A stretch of DNA of 64,000 nucleotides from Spirometra erinaceieuropaei (GCA_902702965.1 CACRXP010000089.1:1098330-1162329), one strand, 5' to 3'; counted from the stretch's first letter, positions 35,101 through 50,100 are shown. The notes: generated by a model not told the origin, from the letters alone. Translations and numbers: made by a program.

Positions 35101-38100
35101 TGATTCAGTTATTTCAGGATGCCAGCTTTTGAACGAACTTATTTCTGGCCGGCGGCAAAAACTACGCTCTATAAAAATGACTACTTAAGTAGTGTGATTC
35201 CTTATCATTGATTTGCGATGTCCTCATTCATTCAAATATATTTCATAAAGACATGCACAAAAATATTCACTCTTTTGCTCATTTGGTAGAAAATTACGTC
35301 TTCTTCAAATTTTGCACTTCAATAAAGGATATGATACGGTTTTAAAAAAGTTTCCAGTTATGGGATTTTTGAAGACCGCAAAATGAGCGCTCATAAAACA
35401 TCGTGTCCCCGCATTTACTAATGTTGCCTGTACAGTTTGCAATATGGCTCAACCCCACTAAACCTTACCAACCCCATATGGTCTCCACTTAATAGTGTAT
35501 AGAAATGTATGATTTTCCGTACATAGTTTGGAAACCTTGAATGCAAGTTTAACGTCAGGTCGGGTTCAAAATTGTTCGGTAATTGGAAACTTTTTTTGAA
35601 GCCGAATTTTATCCTTCCTCTACGTACATAATGTGAAGAAGACGTAACTTTTCTGCGAAATGAGCAAAAGAATGAATATTTTTGTACATGTTTTCTATTA
35701 ACTATATTTGCATGAATAAGAGTATCGCAAATCAATAAGAAAAATTCACACTACTTAAGTAGTCACTTTTATGGGGCGTAGCTTTTGCAGAAGAAAGTTT
35801 GTTCAAAAGCTGGCATCCTGAGGTAACTGAATTATGGGATAATGCTGCGTGGCGATTAATACTAATATCTTTTAGAGTCAAAAGCGCATTTAAGAATTGC
35901 CATTAACATTTCATGAGTTAGCACACCTACTGTATTTAGTTTTGTTTTTGAATAGGCCATTAATCCTAAACGGTCAATGAGTGTTGCCGACCACTTCTGA
36001 TTTACCTACCTTTGCCATCCAGCTAGCCACACCTCAATAGCATGCCGCGCGGTGGTGACCTCTGAGCTCTACTGCAGTTGGTCATATAACTACTTAGAGC
36101 TCCGCCAATTGAGAGACTGACGCGCTATCGGCCGCGATCAGGCATATTCATGGCCGCGCGTTATTGACTGTCATCGATCTGACCTGATTGTTGGACGGAA
36201 CTCGGTTTTCTGTCCCGCTCTGGTGTTTTGGTCAAAACCCTCGCGGCGGATGCATACCCCACAAAGAGTCATAAACCAGGAGGGATGTATTTGCAACACA
36301 CTAGCCGTTGTATTTCCTTTTAAGCCTTTTCTCCATTTTTGAAGGCCTAACAGTTAAACTTCTTCACCACTTGCGGTCATACTTATAGTTGACGGAAAAT
36401 TCACTACTGTTACTTTTAAGTTGCCCTTATAATAATAGGTCTTGGTGCAAACAAAAACCCTCCTCAGAACATGACCTAGAGTGTAAATCGGTCTGACATA
36501 AGTCCTCAGGCTGACCCCTCTGACATTTATCTACGTCCACCTACTTGCACAATGGAGGAGATCATACACTTTTTATAGAAACACTGGTGGACCGACTATT
36601 TTTTTAGGAAAAAGCTTAGGCCTCAGTTGTGGTCCAGTCTTCTGAGATACTTCTGCTTGTAAAGCTAAGCGTGTTACAGGTTGACCTTTCCCAACTCACG
36701 GGACATATGGTGCTAACTCAACGGCAGACTTCAGCATGTCCGCCATTATTCCACAGGTTTCCCCTTATCTTACACAATGGGTCACGCACGACTTCAGCTT
36801 TTTGCGACTTGTGACTGCGTTTCAGGCCTTTATGACACATACCGATTATCTAATTTTTTCATTTCCAGTCCATTCTACCGTATCGAACAACTCATCATCC
36901 GCCCAGTGAATGAGTCTCCTGTTGTGCACGGCAACACAACGTTCGGCCCGGCTTTCCAAAAGGAGTTTCTGGACAAGGTGTGTACATACCCATTGCTCTT
37001 TGAGCACACGCTCCTCGCACATCCCTTGTAGAAAGATTATGTCTCATCACACAACTCAAAGTAACACTACCCCTTTATACACCCACGTTCTACAAGTTGA
37101 TGATTACTTTGCTTCAAACTAAAGAGTCATCTGTCTTTTTGCTTGGCTAGGCTGCAGCTCGTTGATACAGCAACATCGTCATCTCAGTTGTCCAGCTTTA
37201 ATGCGCGAGGTTCGATCCATCTTTTGACTACTGACGCGTTCTGCTTGGCCATCGACTATCCTCCACGTACCACAAAAAGTCTCCTGAAGTAAATTTATCT
37301 TGGGAATAGGGAGGAATAGTCGATGGCCGGTGAAATAACTACATTACTCGGAACATTCAAACTTCTGAAAAGGAGTAGACAAGAATGACAAATAGTGTAG
37401 ATGTTAAACTGGATCAATTAGAATTTACTCGTGTTCCTATCACCGGGCGAATTGAGTACAAATTATGGGACAGATATATGTCATTGCCCTTGGACGCTCA
37501 GAACTTTATAGGCGGGGGGAGTGGAACCGAACACTTCTGCTGATCGTTTCATGACCCGATTTCCATGCCTTATCACCTTCGGCAAAGTCTTACTCTCCGT
37601 TTGCCCCAATATTCTCTTGACAGAAAAGTCGGGGATGTGGTTTTGTTTTACAGCACGACCTGACTGCACGTTGTGACCGCATTGCTGATCTACGACGGCC
37701 TCCCCCCCCCTCCCCCAAAGACGGATGCGATCTGATCCGTAAGGCAACACGCAATATCCAAAATTATGTCGTGTCGTCACCAGTTAAGTACCTCGTGCGA
37801 GGTGTAGGGCATCTGGTGGTCAGAATCCGTTGATTTTTTTTATACAAATAGCGACCTCATTCATATTTGTCGCATTCGTGTTAAGATGCATTTGTGGGTA
37901 TTCTCCCACACAACATTCGAGCAGCTTCTTTTGTGCGTTAAGGACTACTTACTGAAATAGTCAGAGGACACTTAATATTAAGCTCCACTCCCCGTTGCTC
38001 GGCACTACTCAATCCTCAACAGAAGATGTCCTTGGGACTTGCATTTACCGTCTATTCTTGGAACAAGTATATCGTGTCCCGGCCTCTTGGTCGATTTTTA

Positions 38101-41100
38101 CTAGCCCTTCACGTTAACAATCACAAGTTATTGATATTTTGGCAGATTTTGAATAATTAATATTGACCCAACTGTGAAAAACTCGGCGCCTCGGTGGGAT
38201 TCGAACCCACGCAGTAAGGGGAAGGCTTTAGCGCAGCCAACGCTCTAACCACCTGAGCTACGAGGCCCCGCCGGATGACGCGAGTTTAATCACATTTGGG
38301 TCAAAATATAAATGAGTTACGCGAGCCTGGTAGTCATCTGGTGGATTCTAGGTGAATTACTTAGGAAATCCTGCTTGGGCAGTCAACATACTGTATCAGA
38401 TTTGGTGGATTCCAGACGTTGCAGTAGGTTGGGCGGGTAACTTGACCCAAATGTGATTAAACTCGCGTCGTCCGGCGGGCCTCGTAGCTCAGGTGGTTAG
38501 AGCGTTGGCTGCGCTAAAGCCTTCCCCTTACTGCGTGGGTTCGAATCCCACCGAGGCGCCGAGTTTTTCACAGTTGGGTCAATATTAATCACAAGTTAGA
38601 CTGTTGAGTCGATTTGTCATCGGAACCCGCAATCCAGCTCTCCTGCCTGCTTGTTTCGAAATCATTAAGGCGATTTTAACAGACCTGCTGTCAAATTTCA
38701 GTCGACAAGCACGCAAATTTGTCCTATTTAACCTCCGGTTTAAGCAAATGGCAGTCTTGAATTGCTTTCCTTTTTATCTCGCCCTTCATGAATGCACTGC
38801 TTGTAGCCCATCTACTTGCTTTACGGGGACTTTTAGTTTTCCATAGGCACAAGACTGAGCGCTGCTGTCCTTGCTTCACCCTCCACTGTTATTATCGATG
38901 GCTGCTTTTCCTTTGACGGTGACTTTAGACCAAATTTATCCTTAATTTTGTCTCCCACTGCGTTCCTCTCCCTCTGACACCTTGCCTGGTAGGTTCTTGA
39001 GCTGCAGTTGCTGTTGATGAATGTTACCGTGACCAGCGAAAAGTTGAACCGACCAGTCAGTCTGCGCGACATTTGCTTCCGACCTCTCCTTCCGGACATC
39101 GTGGAGTGTGCAGTGACTAGCCCTCTGGAGTACTTCCAACACGATGAAACCTTCTTAAATGCACAGGTTGGTCAGGTTCCATCAGATTACTCACTAAATA
39201 TGTGCTCTTTACAGTTCTCCTATCACAGTTTTGACGCACACACATCTTAATGCGATTTCTTTCACTTCATTAATTCATACAATAGTAGGCGCACGCTGCT
39301 TTATTGGCTTCCCGAAACAACCGATCTCTTCATGGGCGACATAAGTTACGGACAGTCAAGCACCTGCCCGCCTGAACTCGGTCAAGGTATGGTTGAAAGG
39401 GAGATATAGGTAGGATGCGGATACTCTGAGACAGCGCCGCTTGAGACTTATTTCGTCTCCGTTCAGTTAGTTAAAATCTTGTCCACAACCTTAAGCCATA
39501 AACACTAGGATACGTGCCCACCGTGCAGATGTTACACAATCGACTACGCGTCCCTTTGTCGGACGATTAAATTGAGGGCTGTTTTTCCTATCCTTTGCCC
39601 TATTCTTCTAGTGTCTACTGCGCCTGTATCACCAGATAGGATGTTGAGCACACTAGCTAACAGGGTCCCGCGCCAAGACGTGGATTTCCCTGAGCTGCGT
39701 CGGGGTATGACTGACGGAGTACTGCAAATAAATCAGAAATGACCAATCCAGTTGCCCTGTCTTTCCAACTCATTTATTTGACTGTCCCCTTTGACTTGCC
39801 GGAAGATAAAACATGACGTCAAATGCCATTTTGTGACAAGATTCGGGTGCTGAGAGCCGCTCCCACGTCAACTCACTGGCGGTCATGGTTTATGTCATTG
39901 CTCACGCCTAACCATTTTTATTACTAGTCTGGTCCCTTTCTTCCAAATTGGCTCCAGCTTTGTCGCAAAAGCACATGGTTTTCATCGTTAACTACCTGCA
40001 CTCATCGGGAAATTTTAAGACGGATGTGTCATGGCCGTAAAGCGTTGAGTAGTCTCTTCATCCTTCGGCTCATGCCCACATTGTTGGCTTCTACTTTCCC
40101 CAAGTTCGTGTTAATTACAGTAAGAGTACATCTGTTCTTATTTGCCTTCGTTGATTATTTCAAATAACAAAGTCCATCCCATGTTTGACTTTGACGTTTT
40201 TGCTTTGGAGCTGCGAAAATTCCCATAGCAGTATTTAGAAGACAAGTTGGCAAGCTTACGTTGTTTTCGGGCCAATACAATTACATGAAAACGGTGTACA
40301 GCCAATATATCAGTGATTGAAAATCGATAAAAGGTAGTTTTAAAACACGTGCGGGGCGAGGGCGGAAGGGCGCATAAAGTTGCATGTTGCAAGTCTTCGC
40401 CTTGTTTCACCGCCTGTGCTCTTGCCAACTGAATTGCACTTAACCCATGGACAGATATTCCGCAAAAATCGTAGCTACGCCTGATGTTCGTTGGTTGACT
40501 CACTTTTATGTCACAGTCATGCCTCGAACTCTTCTGTGTGACTCGGTCCGCGCATAGCCGCCCGCTGGCTGCGTTATTGTCGCAGTCCAACGACTGAAAC
40601 GCGGCTCTTGTTTGTTCAAAATTCACATAGTCTGTAGTAACGACGCAGGCGTCAGACACGTTTTGGTCGCACACAAGCGGACAGCTTGGAACTGGTTGAA
40701 CTGACATGTTATACACCCACAGATACACGTGCACGTATGTACGCAAGTTGTATCCGCCTGGCTGAAGGTGAATGTACATCCGGTGTGATCCGAGTTGATC
40801 GCCAGTAGCATCTGCAGGCCGCTTCAGCCAGGTATAAAAAACGGTAAAATCTCTTTATCACCATTAACCCTTGACCATTCACCTGCGCAAGTATTTGACC
40901 CGTTTGAGCCCATTTGTGTGGGTTTTCAGTAAAGCGGGTTAAACAACGTAGGTCATCTGCGCATAATGAGGTTTCCAGCAGCTACAATGCATCGAAAAAT
41001 AGCATGCTAAGTGGTAATTTCATACAGGACCAGGAACGGGAAATAATAACCACTTTGCTAGCCTACATAATTCTCGGATCGTGCAAACGAAAAAAGGTAT

Positions 41101-44100
41101 GCGGACTAAATAGTTTAGGCGTATGTCGTTTTTATGTCTGATGCTGTTGTCCTCTACTAAGCCAAAATTTTCCATCACTGACAGAATCCCAAATAGCTCC
41201 CACTTGTCGGTCACGCTCCTGGGCAATTTTTTTCTCATTGTCTCGTCTGTTAACCGCGATCTGATATATGTTCAATTTATAGTCGTGAATTGTCTGCTTG
41301 ATCGATCGTCACCCACGTCCACTCATCGCTCCTTGTAAATGGAGTTTCTGTTCCCACCTTCTGATTAGACCACCAGTATTAATCTTTCCTCGACGATACC
41401 TGATAATTCGACCATCGCGAACGAACTCCATCGTGTGCCTCACGGCATGACAGGCACAATGACGGTGGCTTGCACGTGAATTGCATTTTAGTAACGGTAG
41501 ACCTGTGCAGCATCTACCACACCCTTCTCCCTTATCCACCTGAGCCCGATGCCAAGATATAGCTCCGAAGACATGCGATGGTCATTCGACCTGTTCGGTT
41601 GTTAAGCTGTCTATCTGCGGTGGTTGTCAGGTCGTTTATGGCCGACCTCATAGCCGATCTCGACCTCACCGCAGCCATCCTATGTCTACGCATAGAAGAT
41701 GAATGTGGCTTAGACGGAACTCTGGAAATCTCACCCTTAGTTCGAACCAATTGGCCTTTCAACTACGATCTAGAATTCTCGCCCCTTTGAAATAGACGCT
41801 ATGGCCATTCTTCCCGGCATAGTTTGCGGTCTGAGTATTTAGGTCCAGACTCGATGCCCAGCCAATTTTATTTCGAGTGAGTCGGCTGTTTTCGTTTGAT
41901 TTCTGCGCGTCCACACATCTTTTAGACAGCTGGGGAGGTTTCAGCGAGTGGTGGTGAATTTTGATTGCATCACACAGCGTCTAATTGCAGCCCGTGGTTT
42001 ATGGGCTATTCCTATCCCGAGATGTTGAAGCAGTTGGGAGGCAACCTCGAAGACCGCTTTTGTGTAATGTATAGACCTTGGGAAATTTGTGCCGCCATTA
42101 TTTCGACCTTTGTCCGCTCATCAGACTCATGCTTTACCGGAAAAAAACCTCAGGGCATCATTTCGTTTCGGCGATGTCTTTCGCGTCTTTTGTCGACTGG
42201 TGTAATGTGATTTGTTTCAACTTTTCGGAAGTATGCCAACTTGCAATGGTACGTAATTGCAACAGGTCGTAATTTCGATAGAACCGCGGAAATGCCACAT
42301 GCAACGGCCGGAAAAACGTACGCTCTAGGTACTACTTAATTTGCTGGCCTTATTGTTAATTCGCGTAGGGCACTCTACCGATTGCTGTGTCAAAAGGTAA
42401 TCTATGCCTGTCTCCTGGAGTTTGCAGAAACAACTGTCTTTGAAATAGGTATGATTGCTGGCGAAGTTTAAGCGTCTGCCCGGTGTCATTAATTTTGCCA
42501 GCCACCGATGCACAGGTACATGGTGGTTGTCGTGGTCGTAGTCGTCGTCTTTACTGTGTTTTCTTGATACCTGCCTCTCCGCTGGTATTCAGACTAACTG
42601 AATAATAAGATATTAGCTCGTGCACATTACGTTGATTTTTTTCAGTCGCATAATTTTGGGTGTTGTGTTTGACCGTCTTCACGTTCAGGACCGTAGCCAG
42701 GTTTCCTGTAAAACTTCACTTTAGCAGAAGACAAGTACTTCTTCTGAACTGGAGCTTTCCTAATGTCCGTACCCGTCCTCTCTTTTTATCTCTTAAGTCA
42801 TGCCTTCTTTTTATAGAATGGCTCTGCCACCTACCTCGACCACATCAACTTCTGCGGGAGATCGCCCCTCTCGACCACTGGGTCCCCCCTTAATTATTCG
42901 GCCTCTTGCCTTGGTTCCTCAGGCCTTCCACAGATGCCCAACGTGGTTTTCGGTGGTTTCAAAGGCATGTTCATGTGCCGCTGGATCTCTATCCTCCGCT
43001 ACTCTTATGGACTGGATATTTATTTACTCTGCTGTTCTTTAAAGCATTTGTCGTTGACCGAACTTCCTTCGATCTTGCCCTTCCAGAAAACTTCACCAAC
43101 GCATCCGCCGTGGTGGTGACCCTTCTAGTCAATAACTCTGCCGATCTGAGCTCCGAGCTCGTCACCATGGCCCTGGATTGGGAGAAAGCCTATCTGCAAA
43201 CTATCCAGTCTTGGATTGCCAACAACTCTGACCAGCTAATCGTCAGTTACCAGGCTGAGGTGCATTTTTCAGTTCCAGTACTGTTCTCACTAACTGTGGT
43301 TTTTATACTCTGGACACTGAGTGTCGACTTTAACTTTATTTTGCCTCCACAGAGGTCTGCCGAAGATGAGATTGAACGTCAGTCGAACGCAGATATCCGC
43401 ACAGTGATTATCAGCTATCTCGTCATGTTCGCCTATGTCAGCGTGTTTCTGGGCGTTTACCATAATTGTCGGACAATACCAGTAAGTTTTTTTAGCACTA
43501 TTTCAACCGCAACAGTCCTTAAATCGACCCTGCCTTTTTAATGTACTTCTGCCGCCTTTTAGTTTCCCTAATCTGTTTTTTTTTTAATTTATAGTCGTTT
43601 TAACTGGTGTCCCTTTTCCACGCCTTCGATAGGTCGATCTGAAAGCCACCCTAGGCCTCGGTGGCGTGTTGGTCGTACTGGCATCGGTGGCAGCTTCGAT
43701 CGGCATCTGGAGTTATGCGGGAGTTCCTGCCACTCTGATTATCATTGAGGTCATTCCCTTCTTGGTACTCGCAGTAGGGGTAGACAACATCTTCATTCTC
43801 GTGCAGGACTACCAAATGGATGAGGCAGCATCGACTTCGCACAAAGCGGTCACTGGTTCCCAAAATCGACCCACCAGTGAAGATCTGCATACTCAGGTAG
43901 ATTTTGATTTGCGCTCTGAGGTGGAGGCCCGAATTGCGCGTACCCTCGGCCGTGTTGGTCCCTCGATGTTCCTTTGCAGCGCCTCTGAATCTGTTGCCTT
44001 TTTCTGTGGTACGTCCAGGCCTTGAAGTTTCGAAAATCTGCCGTTATTTCTTCGTAATCTTAGTAGCCATTCGGACCTGTGAATGCGGTCTAAAATCGTG

Positions 44101-47100
44101 AAGCTTTTAAAATTCTACTGTTGCTTCGAAACTCAATTTTCACTAGCGCAACGAGTTCGTACAACCTGAGTAAAGCAACACTTTTAACTCTCTACCGCTT
44201 TCTGCTTAGTGTCAGGCTAAAGTGTCTCTGGTAGAACACATCCATGTTTTACTGATGAAAAATGCCTACCGTCAGATTTTGGGTACCAGGATCCAGGAAT
44301 GTTCCCACGTGCCAGCATCCAACACCAAGAGTTAGTTCCCGAATTAGCAGTTTAGCTCGCATACTATTCGCTCGCACCACTGAACCGGGGTTGCGGAGCT
44401 CATCGGTCCCCGCGGATGTCATAGCATGGATCGTAGTACTGTTGCCGGACTTTTTCATGAGGTTCCTCGGGGACTTTGGGGACACGCGGGTCATTAACAG
44501 TCGTTTGGCTTGTTGCCTCAAGCTTGCCGCGTCCAGCGCTTTCGCTTCATGGCCTAGCCACAAGGCATTGGGCAATCACATCATTTTACTGCTTGCTTTT
44601 GTTAGTCCACCTTGAGTAAACATAAGTCGATAGCCATTGCCTCAGATGGAGGCAGATGCCACCCCGGCCACTGCACCCAGTCTCATCAGTTGACTGGTGA
44701 GAAGGAAGAGGGAGTGAGACCGTATACCAAGGATTCTACTCTCAAGATTAATCAGTGCATTCCTCATTATGAGAAATCGGACGCGCTTGAACCTATGGCG
44801 ACACGTAAAAGTTACGACTTAAAAAGCTGTCAGCTGATGGCATAACTCAGCTCTCTTTTCGGGCGATAAGGCTGTAATGGCCCCTTTTTAATGTATCCTT
44901 CATGACACCTCTCACTGAAAACCTTGTGTGTCACACGCTAAGTAGCAACATCGCGTCACGTCAACCACTGCGCCCACTATCATTCCCAGCCCACTGACTC
45001 GAACAAGCCTTTAGTGTAGCAGAAGGGAGGGAGGGTAGGATCGATCCCGCGCTCCGTTCCTCACCATAAATAAACACACACCTTGAAACCAGCTCGTGAC
45101 TTAGGAGTTTTCAAACTGCCGGATAAGTCAGTCAGGACGAAAGGTCAAACTACAATAGCTTCTTTTTCAAGTGACCCGTATGGTGCTCTCGCCTTCAGTA
45201 GGTCGTAGACCCTATCATTAAAGCCAGGTATATGTGAGGTTAGGGCCCAGGTCGAGTGGTACGTCTACACCCAGCTCCGGTCGTGTTAAGTTTGTCTTGT
45301 CATCGGAGCGTGGTGCGTGTGACAAGACGCAATGCGATAGGTCCAGTGCATATCTGCCTCACCATTAGTAAGTCCCCCCGCAGGCCACTATAGAAGCAAC
45401 GGCGGCTCTCGTCGATCGTAGCTGCCGAGCTATCGCCTGCCCATAAACTGCTAACATTCTGGGAAAACGATCTTTCGCCATTCTGTTTCTATTTTTGCGC
45501 CCTATAATGAGGTGGTCTTGCAACTAAGGAAGGTTTTAGACTATTTCAAATAACTGACAGGACGGCTACGGCTGGATGGGCACAGTGGAATACCAGTTAT
45601 TCTCAGAGTTCGATATGTCTCTCGAGCCCAACCAGCAGCCGTATAACGGCGCGTACTACAGGCAGAATGGCATGACCGACAATGACAAGGGGGACTGGGA
45701 TGGCCGTCAGTTAGTCTTACCCAACCCCGAAATGTGTAACACCTGGGGCTCGATCCTGCGACCCGTTGGTTAGAAGTCCTAAGCCACAAGGCACAATGGA
45801 ACGATTGAGTTCCGTAAAAACGGTCGGTGAGCGCCCATCTACCATTGCATATCCCCGATCGAAATCGACAGGACAAGGAGCCCGTGGCTCAATGGTTAGG
45901 GCGTTGGGCTTTTAACCAACAGGTCGTCAGATCGACCCTCAGGTGCTCAACACTTCGGGGTTGGGTATGACTGGCTGACATCGGCCTATAAGTCAGAAAT
46001 GGCCATTCCGGTATCCCTTGTCTTTGTCGGTAATGTTATTCTGCTTCTCCTGTATTGTGTACTTTTTCCGGCGCATTTCTCTATTGATTGCTCTTTCAAT
46101 ATCACGTTTTAACGCAAATTTACTCTGTGTTTCTGATCAGCTTGGACAGATTACCTAGAGTGCTCCTATGCCCTTTATCGCATCTACGAATATTAATCTT
46201 ATCGATTTCTTAGTGAAGATAAGTCAAAAAGCCCACCTTTTTATTAATCACAGTGACGCGATGATTGATGTACAGAAATACCTTGCTTGAGTCTTTAATC
46301 CTAATGAACAGTTCTTAACTGTATGAACAATGCTTATACTTCCACTTTACTCAGGAAAGGAGAATTTGCCTATGAAAAATTCGATGAATCGATGTCTCCA
46401 TTCCTCATATACGTGTGTTTTCCCACTGAGCCACGGACACGTTGTCCTGCCGTTTCGATCGTACAGCGGCGCGTACTATAGACAGAATGGCATTACCGAC
46501 AATGACAAGGGGATTGGGATGGCCACTTTCTGGCTTGTTAGCTGTAGTCGGCCAGACCATATCAAGTTACATGCTGCAAATGCCGCCTTAAATGTCAATA
46601 ATTTCGCAGCCACGGTTGTGTCGTGAAAGAAAGGACTTATGAGCTCTATTGATGACTTTTAATAAATGTCCCAATCCAGCCTTGACACATTGAATCTTAC
46701 TTCGCTTCCATTCTTGGTTACTGATAATCATGCATGAACTGTCCTCCTCCGCAGGCTCAATGACATCAATGCCTGCAGTGCGGGTCTTCGCCCTGTATGC
46801 CGGAGTGGCTCTGGTCATCAATTTCCTTCTCCAACTGTTCGCCTTCACCGCTCTTCTGACACTGGATTCAAGGCGCAGTGCGGTAACTGAGCTTGGACAA
46901 CTAGAACGTCATGCAATCCACAAGTGTCGATCTTAGCCTATTAGAATATTTCATAATTAACAGAAGACAGTTTATTTAATAAGCTGCCGTACAAATATGA
47001 GTCGCCAACCTTTCAGCCCCATTTGCCTAGTCCTTTTAATGCAAGGTCTGTTGCGGAATGAACAATTTAAAAGGGTTAAGTTGAACCACTTTGTGTTTTA

Positions 47101-50100
47101 TCATCGAGATGAGTGGTACTTCGACATCACACAGATATCGACAACTTCGCCTAATCAACTGTACTCAACCATGCCACTGGGATATAGGAGAAAGAAAGGG
47201 AGCATGATACAGTTCGGATTTGGTGTTTAGTTTTTTTTAATCATAAATGACCAAAAGTTCTTTCTAGCTGTCACAGTGCCCTAACACTGGTGGTTGGGAG
47301 GTTTGTCAACCGACAATTAGGTAGTTCTGGTCAGCGCCATGGGTGAAGCCACAGTAGCTCATCCTAATTGTAGCCTTTGTGTCACTTTTTGCTGTGAGGT
47401 CCGTGACACGCACTTTCTAACCCTGCTTGTGTGGAGTTAGGAATTAGGTCGTGTGTATACCGATTACTTGGCTTCGTCAGCCACTGTGGTCACGTCCGCT
47501 TCCAGCTGTCTTTGTCTCTTCATTAGAATACGGTGCGTGTGCGAAGAGGGGGCAAGCTAGACGCAACGAAATTCCGTCTTACTATAACAAACTCGCGTCT
47601 AAAGCCATCATTCCTTTTTGTTCAGGACAGTGGACCTCATCTTCGCGATATAGAGTTGTTGTGCTGTATACCTGACTCATCTTTGATCCCACCTCACCCT
47701 CAAATCCGTGGATCACAAAGTTGTCTACCGGCCAAATAACTCAACTCCCAACCGAGAGTCAGGTTGCAATGCCCCTCCTGAAATAGCCTTTGTAGCCACT
47801 TATTGAGTGAGTTAGATTTTAGTTCATTTAGGTCGGGGAACAACACGCGTGTGCCATAGCACTGAAGAGCAGTGAGTTTCGGAAGAATGAATGAGGCCGT
47901 CGCTGCTGGAGTTTCCTGCCATGAGAGTCACCAATGCCACCTTAACTGGTGTGGTTACTCGCTGAGTCCGACGGGTGAACCACTGTTGATGTAACAGAAG
48001 ACTACTGTCTTGCAATTTGTAGGATTTCTTAATCCTGAAAAGAGAGGACGTAGTCAGATCAGGACACTGAATTTTTGCATTGTTTGTCATATTGATTGAT
48101 CCGTGGGTGACTCCGACGAGGGCACATGTCCCAAGCAATTAGCATACACCACATATTAGTGACTGTGTACTTCAGCATGACTATGAACATATATGCTCAC
48201 ATCAAAGCGTCCGCGAAGCGTGTTTTGTGACATTTGGAACGTTTGTCTTGCTCGTTTGACCACTTTTCCTTCACGCAGTTTCGCCTTCTTGCCTGGATCC
48301 GGCCTATGTCCCCTCAAATTGGGTAGCACTTGGACAACACCTAATTACACGTCCGACAATCGGATGGTTGATAAATCCTTACTCCACAGTCTTTCAGATC
48401 CACGCTTGGAACCCGCCACTTCTGACCCCGACCATTGTCGATAAGTAAAATGGTATCGTAGGGCGGGATGACAGCCCCACTGTCTGACTTATTCACACCA
48501 AGGTCTTAACTCCTCATCGCCACCCTCTCGAATAAGGTAAATTTTTCGAAGCATACGGGTGCAGGCACGTAATTTTGCTGGCGCTGAGCGGGATCACAGT
48601 TATTTGTTGCTCTTTCTAATTATAGATTTTATACCGAATTCTAAATGGCAGGCACATAAAATTAATGCTGCAGCGATTATGCCTCCTTCGAAATTTCGTT
48701 CTGTGTAGGAATATTTGCACCCTGTTATCACAGTTACTTTTGGTGAAAGTCGTTGTGCCGAATTCACATTCTTATGTCCCCTGTCTCGGTAACGTAATAA
48801 CCTTAGTTATAAATTGTTTGGTTTTCGGCCCAGCTGAATCTTATTTCAGGATCTAGTATTCTCGGCACTCCATGGGCATATATAGATGTTAATGATCGAT
48901 GGATCTAAATTAGCTATAGCTGATCTTCACAGCATCCATTATCCGGTCAGTCTCCGGTCTTTTGTTTCAAAATATCGACTGGTAAACCTACTTATGTTTT
49001 TCATACGTTTTTTGTCTGATCTCTACACTGATGAGTTGGCGTATAATTGGATGAAGTATGGACACGTAGCCCGGTTTACCGAGTTCTTGAAGATTGACGC
49101 AAAATTGTTTGCCAGGTTTCCTCATTTTCGCGAGGAGTCCGCCGGACGCGACGTAGAGAGGGAGGATATATGGTGCCTTTTCAGGAAAACTCAGTCTTAG
49201 TAACTGTTTTCATGCAACGTCTTTCATCTCTACCACTATCGCCGTAATTCTATCTCGGGAACAGGCGAAGTCGGATTGCGTTCTAGTAAAAGGGTCGTAG
49301 CTATTGCCGCTCAAGTGCTGTCCCATGTAGGTCTTCGTTGGATAGGTGCTCCGTTGTACTGTACCTTCAGGCCTTCCGCTTCTCAGAGTGTTCAGGAATG
49401 GGAGACTTCCGGCGTCATCCCTCTCCAGTGTTAACTTAATCAGTGGATAGACAGCCTGTCTAAATTGACTTGTTTTTTGTGATTGCAAATTCGTCGCCGA
49501 TGCGATGGCTCTAAGCTCGCAGTCCAACTATACACTCATTCATTTGGAGTTTCTCATAAAAGCCCTAGCCGTAAGTTGGTCCAGAGACGGGTCCGCGGCT
49601 GCTGCGTCTGAAAAGTTGCTCGCTCAGTCTGTATGGCTTTAGTAGCTCTTTAAACATATCAGTTTGTTTATCCAATTTAACTTCGCCCTTGTCAATGAAC
49701 TTCCAGACACAGCTGACCATTCCATCCATTGACACACTTGTGAAAAACGAGCACACGTAAGCAGAGCCTAGTTGCTGACGTCATTTGCATCATTTTTGAA
49801 GTCCAGTGCGTCCAGTGTGGTGTCCTAGTTCACCCTGGATCGTCTCGGGTTTGTCTGACCTAAGAAATTTCCTGTCACTTTATAGCGCGCCTCCTGACTT
49901 ATGTATGAAGGAGATCGATTACGATGCTTGTTTTTCATATAACCACAAATTTTTGGGCATTTCATTTCACTGGCTTCTGAATGTAAAATGCAACTTCCGT
50001 ACTTGTCTCTGATATTTTTGGCTTCCCTATCCACATAAACTTGCTGCAGTTGTAGTTCTCACAAGTACGTTTGTCCGGCGGGGCCTCGTAGCTCAGGTGG

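Noticed and set aside
38193..38560. Two opposed tRNA genes
   Set aside because: D and T arms are good, but the anticodon arm and the outer acceptor pair are poor, and all three copies in the window share non-tRNA tails. SINE heads explain this better.
40138..40779. Independent antisense gene in NPC1 intron 7
   Set aside because: The 213-codon frame lacks any recognisable motif, start context or splice support, so it is listed only as an open frame.
42906..43086. Reading frame leading into exon 9 from 42906 as coding
   Set aside because: The conserved NPC1 sequence upstream is in another frame (exon 8). This stretch is partly exon 8 out of frame and partly the GC-AG intron.
45887..45955. tRNA-Lys gene
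   Set aside because: The CTTTTAA loop is right but the stem has an extra base, and the following body is shared with other SINE copies.
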